Shown here piece by piece: positions 1 through 3,900 of a stretch of DNA of 5,744 nucleotides; positions within the stretch are counted from its first letter, which is position 1, and every line of letters starts with the position of its first letter. The notes under the pieces are model-generated. The model was not told the origin of the DNA. It worked only from the letters and a program-made list of their open reading frames with translations, and did no database searches. The translations under genes were made by a program, and so were the position numbers. Source of the stretch: an uncultured Clostridium sp. (GTDB lineage Bacteria > Bacillota > Clostridia > TANB77 > CAG-508). The stretch is taken from the NCBI GenBank assembly GCA_900557475.1, contig USTA01000064.1, positions 1 through 5,744 of the forward strand. Direction: 5' to 3'.

Positions 1-19
1 CTATTATTATACTTTTAAT

Positions 20-1069
20 TTAATTTTTTTGTATATTCATTTCTATAAGTTTTTCTATAAGGCTACTAAAGTCTAGTCCTACTTCCTTCATCATACTAGG
101 ATATCTACTGTGTGATGTAAATCCTGGTATTGAGTTTATTTCATTAAAATATATTTCTCCATTTTTGCTTAAAAACATATCTACTCTTGCAAAGTCTTTA
201 CATTTTAATATTTTATATATTTTCTTTGCAATTTCTTTTGCTTCTATTGCCTTTTCCTCACTTATTCTTGCTGGAACGTAAATTTTAGATGTTTTCAGTG
301 TATACTTTTCTGTAAAATCAAAAAATCCATCACTCAATTCTATTTCATCCACTTCTCCAACTGTTAGTTTTTCATTTCCAAGCACAGCACACCCAATTTC
401 ATTTCCGTCTATGTTTTCTTCAATAATAACTTCTGTATCATATTTGAATGCTTCTTCTAAGGCTTTTGCTATTTGTTCTTCTCTTTCTACTTTAGTAATT
501 CCAAATGATGAACCTGCCCTCATTGGTTTTACAAATACAGGATATCCTAACTCTTTTATTTTTTCCTTAATTTCATTTTCAGTAGCACTTTTGTCTATTG
601 TTATATTTTTTGCAACTTTTATTCCATAGCTTTCTACTAATTTATGTGATACATATTTATCCATTCCTACACTTGAGGCTAAAATTCCACATCCAATTAA
701 AGGTATTCCGGCTAATTTGATTAATCCTTGAATAGACCCATCTTCTCCATTTTCTCCGTGTAATACTGGAAAAATTGCATCTAATTTTATTTTTTCACAA
801 TTACCATTTTTAAAACAGATTATTCCCTTGTCTTCTCTATTACATGATAAAATCGCTTTCTCACAGTCTCCATTTTCCCATGTATTATTTTTTATTTCTT
901 CTGCATTACCATTAAATTTATACCAATTTCCATCCTCTGTTATTCCTATTAATACTATATCATATTTTTCTCTATTTATATTTGTTATCACACTATATGC
1001 ACTTTCTAAAGACACATTATGTTCTGGACTACATCCTCCAAATACTACTCCTATTTTCTTTTTTTCCAT
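20..1069 (-). CDS. vanG: VanG-type D-alanine--D-serine (or D-Ala--D-Ala) ligase
   Basis: This is a cytoplasmic ATP-grasp ligase that joins D-Ala to a second D-amino acid, giving the dipeptide that MurF adds to the peptidoglycan precursor. The 349-residue product shows the family landmarks in order: GGCSPEH (11-17), HGENGEDG (104-111), the ATP-loop KPMRAGSSFG (181-190), an omega-loop segment FFDFTEKY (249-256), RVDMF (295-299) and the Mg-binding FNEIN (308-312) followed by PGFTSHSRYP (315-324). The FTEKYTLK and FTSHSRYPxMMK stretches, the N-terminal GGxS start and the overall length match my memory of enterococcal VanG more closely than housekeeping Ddl. From that I infer D-Ser as the second substrate, but specificity is not proven. 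An upstream in-frame ATG at 1102 would add 11 residues. The ATG at 1069 is preferred because it follows a good Shine-Dalgarno site and starts directly at the conserved fold. No vanXY, vanT or vanRS partner is visible; any would lie left of position 1. It is 147 bp downstream of the acyl-CoA synthetase on the same strand. The ligase family is near certain; the VanG subtype is likely. Confidence 0.85.
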   Translation of the reverse strand: MEKKKIGVVFGGCSPEHNVSLESAYSVITNINREKYDIVLIGITEDGNWYKFNGNAEEIKNNTWENGDCEKAILSCNREDKGIICFKNGNCEKIKLDAIFPVLHGENGEDGSIQGLIKLAGIPLIGCGILASSVGMDKYVSHKLVESYGIKVAKNITIDKSATENEIKEKIKELGYPVFVKPMRAGSSFGITKVEREEQIAKALEEAFKYDTEVIIEENIDGNEIGCAVLGNEKLTVGEVDEIELSDGFFDFTEKYTLKTSKIYVPARISEEKAIEAKEIAKKIYKILKCKDFARVDMFLSKNGEIYFNEINSIPGFTSHSRYPSMMKEVGLDFSSLIEKLIEMNIQKN

Positions 1070-1078
1070 ATTAATTTT

Positions 1079-1088
1079 CCTTTCCTCT
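1079..1088 (-). promoter_or_regulatory. Ribosome binding site deciding the ligase start
   Basis: On the minus strand AGAGG and AAAGG stand in tandem here, the second ending 9 bases before the ATG at 1069. The upstream ATG at 1102 overlaps no such site, and the conserved ligase fold begins right after the downstream ATG. This supports the 349-residue form. Confidence 0.7.
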
Positions 1089-1116
1089 TTAGCTAAAAGC
1101 AATCACAATTAGCAAA
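1088..1116 (-). repeat. Imperfect inverted repeat in the ligase leader
   Basis: GCTAA and TTAGC arms (1092-1096 and 1109-1113) flank 12 bases. The pairing extends to TTT/AAA if one base is bulged. It lies just upstream of the ligase Shine-Dalgarno site, so it could form a weak leader hairpin. It has no following T-run and is not a convincing terminator for the upstream gene. The arms are AT-rich and could be chance. Confidence 0.25.
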
Positions 1117-1166
1117 TGTGTTTCTTTATTTTAAAAGATTATCCTTTTAGCGTTTTTTCTAAGCAT

Positions 1167-1172
1167 ATTATA
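1167..1172 (-). promoter_or_regulatory. Candidate -10 box for the ligase gene
   Basis: A perfect TATAAT reads on the minus strand about 98 bases before the ligase ATG. The hexamer 17 bases further upstream is AAGTAA, which is a poor -35 box, so this is only a possible promoter. The rest of the gap 1070-1216 is AT-rich and shows no clear terminator, so read-through from the acyl-CoA synthetase gene is also possible. Confidence 0.35.
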
Positions 1173-1216
1173 ACTAATACTTTTTATTTTTACTTTAACT
1201 TTCCCTTAATTTTTTA

Positions 1217-2959
1217 TTAAGCTTTATCCATTTCTCTTTCTGTTTTTCTTATTTCTTCATATCTTTTAACCTTTTGTGTAGTTGTCTTTATCATTGGCTT
1301 ATCTGTTACAATGATTTTTTTAATATGCTTAAAAGTTGGTAATGTCTTATTTATTTCTTTTATGTCTTTCCAAATTATTTTCTCATAATCTCCTTTTTTA
1401 TCTGGATAATCTTTTTCCATCTCTTCTTTATTGTATACAATTTTTGCAACAAGCATTGTATCTGTTGAATTTGCTTCTCTTGAAAATACCATGCACTCTG
1501 CTACATATGGTAATTTTGCAATCAATGTTTCTATTTCTTGTGGATACACATTCTTTCCATTTTTAAGTACTATAATATCATTTTTTCTTCCTGTTACAAA
1601 TACGAATCCATCCCTATTTATATATCCATAATCTCCTGTTTTAAACCATCCGTCATCAAAAGTCTCTTTTGTTTTCTTCTCGTCTCCATAATATCCTAGC
1701 ATAATGTTTGGTCCTTTAGCATATATTTCTCCAACGCCCCCATTATCTGGATTATGAATTTTTATTTCAACATTGTCCAAAGGATATCCTATTGAACCAG
1801 GACAATGCTTTTCTTCTGATTCTGCTGTAAGTACAGGTGATGTTTCAGTTAATCCATAGCCTTGAATTGAATTTATTCCAAAATTATTTAATCCTATAAT
1901 TGTATCTTTATCTAAAGATGCTGCTCCATAAAGTACCATTCTAAGTTTTCCACCAAAGTTATCAGTAATTTTTTTGAAAAGTACCTTTCTTAAATCAATA
2001 TGAGCTTTTAATAATGTATTTGATATTTTAGTTACAGTCTCTATTAATTTTGTTTTTCCTTGGTCTTGTATTCCCTTTTTTATTTTTTTATACATTGTTT
2101 CTAAAACTAAAGGTACAGCAACAAATATTGATACTTCATATTCCTTTAAATTTGTTTGAATATATCTTAAACCATCACAAAATGCAATTGTAGCTCCACT
2201 ATAAAATCCATATAATATTGTTATACTGCTTTCAAAGGTATGATGTATTGGTAAAAATGATAACAAAGTGTCATCTTCTTTTATTTTAAAGTGATTTTGA
2301 TATGCATATATATTAGAACAAATATTATTTTGTGATAACATTACAATTTTAGCATTTGCTGTTGTTCCAGATGTAAATAGCATTATAGACATTGCATCAT
2401 TGTCTATTTCTACTTCATCATATAGTTTACTTTTTTCTTTTATTAATTTTCTTCCTTTTTTTATTAAATCTTCAAGTTTTGTTACTGCTGGATCTTCATC
2501 ATCTTCATCTGCATCTATACAAATTATAGTATTTAGCTTTATTTCTCCATCATTTTTTAATTTTTTGAATAGTTCTTCATGTTTTTTCTCATAAATAACT
2601 GCATCAACTTCACTTCTTTTTACCAAAGATGTTATTTCTTTATCTGGAAGTAACTTGTCCATAGGTGCAATTACCATCCCTCCACAAGTAACAGCTAAAT
2701 AACTAATGCACCACTCATATCTATTTTCACCAATTAGTGCGATCCTCTTTCCCTTAAAGCCCAGGTCTAAAAGAGCAGTTGCAAGTGCTTTTACATCTTT
2801 TACTACTTGACTATATTTTTTTTCTATATATTTAGGTGGATCTTTTATTATATTTTCTTTATATTTATATGCAATATTGTCTGCATAATTTTTTTGTACA
2901 TATTCTAATATTTCTCTATAATTATTCATTTTTGGTATTAAGTTTGATTCTTCACTCAT
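1217..2959 (-). CDS. AMP-forming long-chain acyl-CoA synthetase (ANL superfamily)
   Basis: The enzyme activates a carboxylic acid, probably a fatty acid, with ATP to an acyl-adenylate and then transfers it to CoA. The 580-residue product has the ANL motifs in order: P-loop TSGTTANAK (196-204), LPIHHTFE (236-243), GYGLTETSP (367-375), FKTGDYG (440-446), the hinge region GRKND (457-461), KNGKNVYPQEIE (466-477) and a C-terminal TTTQKVKR (559-566) whose first Lys (563) fits the catalytic lysine. The N-terminal part and the LPIHHTFE region resemble FAA1/FadD15-like long-chain enzymes. The P-loop departs from the usual TSGTTGxPKG, with Ala for Gly and no PKG. I believe similar variants occur in clostridial relatives. 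No signal peptide or membrane helix is evident. The start at 2959 follows GGAGG by 8 bases; the ATG at 2974 itself overlaps that GGAGG and is unlikely. A strong promoter lies just upstream. It could feed general lipid metabolism or supply acyl-CoA to the nearby synthetase. An acyl-ACP or other carboxylate ligase role cannot be excluded. Confidence 0.9.
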   Translation of the reverse strand: MSEESNLIPKMNNYREILEYVQKNYADNIAYKYKENIIKDPPKYIEKKYSQVVKDVKALATALLDLGFKGKRIALIGENRYEWCISYLAVTCGGMVIAPMDKLLPDKEITSLVKRSEVDAVIYEKKHEELFKKLKNDGEIKLNTIICIDADEDDEDPAVTKLEDLIKKGRKLIKEKSKLYDEVEIDNDAMSIMLFTSGTTANAKIVMLSQNNICSNIYAYQNHFKIKEDDTLLSFLPIHHTFESSITILYGFYSGATIAFCDGLRYIQTNLKEYEVSIFVAVPLVLETMYKKIKKGIQDQGKTKLIETVTKISNTLLKAHIDLRKVLFKKITDNFGGKLRMVLYGAASLDKDTIIGLNNFGINSIQGYGLTETSPVLTAESEEKHCPGSIGYPLDNVEIKIHNPDNGGVGEIYAKGPNIMLGYYGDEKKTKETFDDGWFKTGDYGYINRDGFVFVTGRKNDIIVLKNGKNVYPQEIETLIAKLPYVAECMVFSREANSTDTMLVAKIVYNKEEMEKDYPDKKGDYEKIIWKDIKEINKTLPTFKHIKKIIVTDKPMIKTTTQKVKRYEEIRKTEREMDKA

Positions 2960-2967
2960 ACATATTT

Positions 2968-2972
2968 CCTCC
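2968..2972 (-). promoter_or_regulatory. Ribosome binding site deciding the acyl-CoA synthetase start
   Basis: A perfect GGAGG reads on the minus strand, 8 bases before the ATG at 2959. It shares its first G with the in-frame ATG at 2974, which therefore lacks its own site. This fixes the start at 2959 and removes five residues from the longest reading frame. Confidence 0.8.
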
Positions 2973-2991
2973 ATTATTTTTTATTAATTGT

Positions 2992-3020
2992 ATAATATAC
3001 CAATTTTTTATATTTTTCAA
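2992..3020 (-). promoter_or_regulatory. Sigma-A promoter of the acyl-CoA synthetase gene
   Basis: On the minus strand TTGAAA (3020-3015), a 17-base spacer and TATTAT (2997-2992) give a near-consensus vegetative promoter. Transcription should begin near 2985, leaving a leader of about 25 bases ending in the GGAGG site. It sits after the terminator of the cysteine-rich gene, so the two genes look independently expressed. Confidence 0.65.
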
Positions 3021-3082
3021 TATTTTATCTTCATTTTATATCTAAGATGCCTTTTTATTTTGCATTTTTTATATTAATTCTG

Positions 3083-3116
3083 AAAAGGACCCTTGCCAAA
3101 CGGCAAGGATCCTTTT
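3083..3116 (-). terminator. Rho-independent terminator of the cysteine-rich gene
   Basis: Two 15-base arms (3083-3097 and 3102-3116) flank a 4-base loop. On the minus-strand transcript all 15 pairs form, with a single G-U. The stem begins with AAAAGG, ends with CCUUUU and has a GC-rich top (GCC/GGC). It begins one base after the TGA stop of the cysteine-rich gene. The only T-run is the four Ts closing the stem. On the plus strand the same hairpin carries one C-A mismatch, and no gene upstream needs it. Confidence 0.85.
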
Positions 3117-3117
3117 C

Positions 3118-3690
3118 TCACTTATTTAATACAGGACAATTTTTGCAGTTTTCACTGGGATTAATTCTTTTCTTAAATCCTGTTTTACTGCATGCACATG
3201 TGTTTTCGTTAATTTGTGAAAAAAATCTGCAGTCGAAATGCGTTTTCTTTTTCTTTTTTGGTCTTTCGTAGTTAGTACATTCACTAACTACAAAACATGA
3301 AAACTCAATAAAAATTGTTTCATATCCTCTTATTATAAATGGATAGTTTTCAATTCCAAAACATCCGTCTCGAACCTTCTTGCATCCACCGCATTCGTCA
3401 CTACAGCAGTTCATTCTGTCACATTCTCCACATTTATGCGGATTCTGTAAGAGGTCAGTAGACGAAAAAGCACTGTCTTTCGCTATTTCTGAGTAATATA
3501 ACTCCTCTCCCAGTTTCAAAATGAAGGAAGGAATTTTCTCTTTTCTCTGAGCTCTTACGAGCTCTTTACTTACCCGTTTTAAAGGATATTCCCTCTTTTC
3601 GGGAAGAATCTGAAGGAGCGTAATATTTTCTCCTTCAATTTTTAACTCATAGCGGCTTTTTGAATTTAAGTTTTTGTTTGTAGTGTCCAT
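3118..3690 (-). CDS. Cysteine-rich protein of unknown function, possible metal binder
   Basis: I do not recognise this 190-residue protein. Residues 1-86 have no cysteine and are charged, with a basic stretch LVRAQRKEK (44-52). Residues 87-185 hold 14 cysteines: C87xxC90, C95C96, C100xxC103, C110, C132, C138, C154, C165xC167 and C182xxC185. Paired CxxC spacing suggests one or more zinc or iron-sulfur sites, but no known finger pattern is clear. A KKKKK run (145-149) follows a VSECTNYE motif. There is no signal peptide or membrane helix, so a cytoplasmic role is likely. The start has an AGGG ribosome site 6 bases upstream, a strong promoter at 3757-3785 and an abutting terminator, making it a single-gene unit. 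A hand count over 3121-3660 gives about 35% G+C, higher than the flanking genes. It diverges from the nonribosomal peptide synthetase gene with 210 bp between. A regulatory or metal-related role is possible, but no function is assigned. Confidence 0.75.
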   Translation of the reverse strand: MDTTNKNLNSKSRYELKIEGENITLLQILPEKREYPLKRVSKELVRAQRKEKIPSFILKLGEELYYSEIAKDSAFSSTDLLQNPHKCGECDRMNCCSDECGGCKKVRDGCFGIENYPFIIRGYETIFIEFSCFVVSECTNYERPKKKKKTHFDCRFFSQINENTCACSKTGFKKRINPSENCKNCPVLNK

Positions 3691-3717
3691 TATTGTCCCT
3701 TTCTTAAATAATAGTTC

Positions 3718-3729
3718 AGAGATTTCTCT
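3718..3729. repeat. Short palindrome in the cysteine-rich gene leader
   Basis: AGAGA and TCTCT arms flank two bases. The site falls in the predicted 5' leader of the cysteine-rich gene, downstream of its start point near 3750. The two-base spacer is too short for an RNA hairpin with all pairs, so a protein-binding site would be the more natural reading. Such a short match may also be chance. Confidence 0.25.
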
Positions 3730-3756
3730 CTTTTTTTGTCTACAAGTTACTCTTTA

Positions 3757-3785
3757 ATTATATATCATTATGTAAATTAAGTCAA
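3757..3785 (-). promoter_or_regulatory. Sigma-A promoter of the cysteine-rich gene
   Basis: On the minus strand TTGACT (3785-3780), exactly 17 bases and TATAAT (3762-3757) match the vegetative consensus at 11 of 12 positions. Transcription should start near 3750, giving a leader of about 60 bases. The -35 box is embedded in the right-hand arm (as read on the minus strand) of the 21-bp inverted repeat at 3779-3799, so a protein bound there could block or modulate this promoter. Confidence 0.75.
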
Positions 3786-3799
3786 TCTATATTTGACTT
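3779..3799. promoter_or_regulatory. Perfect 7-7-7 inverted repeat, candidate operator
   Basis: AAGTCAA (3779-3785) and TTGACTT (3793-3799) are perfect inverted copies around a 7-base AT spacer, so the arm centres are 14 bp apart. The left arm overlaps the -35 box of the cysteine-rich gene promoter. The site also lies about 40 bp upstream of the synthetase -35 box. The placement and symmetry suit a dimeric regulator, but no regulator gene is visible in the window and the factor is unknown. Confidence 0.45.
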
Positions 3800-3810
3800 T
3801 TACTCGTAAA
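3799..3810. repeat. Small palindrome next to the candidate operator
   Basis: TTTAC and GTAAA arms flank TC. The palindrome starts on the last base of the larger inverted repeat. GTAAATT also occurs at 3772-3778 and 3806-3812, so copies of this heptamer bracket the larger repeat in the same orientation. It could be an accessory protein-binding half-site or chance in AT-rich DNA. Confidence 0.25.
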
Positions 3811-3836
3811 TTTATTACTTTAATGTTCATTTATTA

Positions 3837-3850
3837 TTGCATTTTGCATT
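3837..3850 (+). repeat. Tandem TTGCATT heptamer over the synthetase -35 box
   Basis: Two exact head-to-tail copies of TTGCATT occupy 3837-3843 and 3844-3850. The first copy is the putative -35 element and the second lies in the spacer. A tandem direct repeat in this position could be a site for an activator or repressor that controls the synthetase gene. It may also be coincidental. Confidence 0.35.
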
Positions 3851-3865
3851 AATAATATATATAAT
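3837..3865 (+). promoter_or_regulatory. Sigma-A promoter of the nonribosomal peptide synthetase gene
   Basis: TTGCAT (3837-3842), a 17-base spacer and a perfect TATAAT (3860-3865) precede the gene. The start point would be near 3872, leaving a leader of about 29 bases that contains the ribosome site AAGAGG (3887-3892). The -35 box matches consensus at only its first three positions, so it may rely on an activator. Confidence 0.6.
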
Positions 3866-3900
3866 ATGTTTAAAATTTAATAATACAAGAGGTATAAAAA

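Noticed and set aside
1070..1102. N-terminal extension of the ligase by 11 residues from ATG 1102
   Set aside because: The extension is outside the conserved fold, and a good Shine-Dalgarno site lies inside it, directly ahead of the ATG at 1069. The shorter form also has the length I recall for VanG.
828..1112. Plus-strand open frame opposite the ligase, hydrophobic in translation
   Set aside because: The hydrophobic look comes from reading the complement of Lys/Glu-rich codons, and the ligase on the other strand has all of its family motifs.
1090..1216. Terminator between the acyl-CoA synthetase and ligase genes
   Set aside because: Only AT-rich stems of four to six pairs without a following T-run are present, including AAAAG/CTTTT around 1130-1145. 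None is convincing.
2960..2974. Alternative acyl-CoA synthetase start at 2974
   Set aside because: The GGAGG ribosome site overlaps that ATG and is correctly spaced only for the ATG at 2959.
3731..3737. Run of seven Ts after a palindrome on the plus strand, resembling a terminator
   Set aside because: The palindrome at 3718-3729 has a two-base spacer and five AT-rich pairs, and no plus-strand gene ends there, so a terminator is unlikely.
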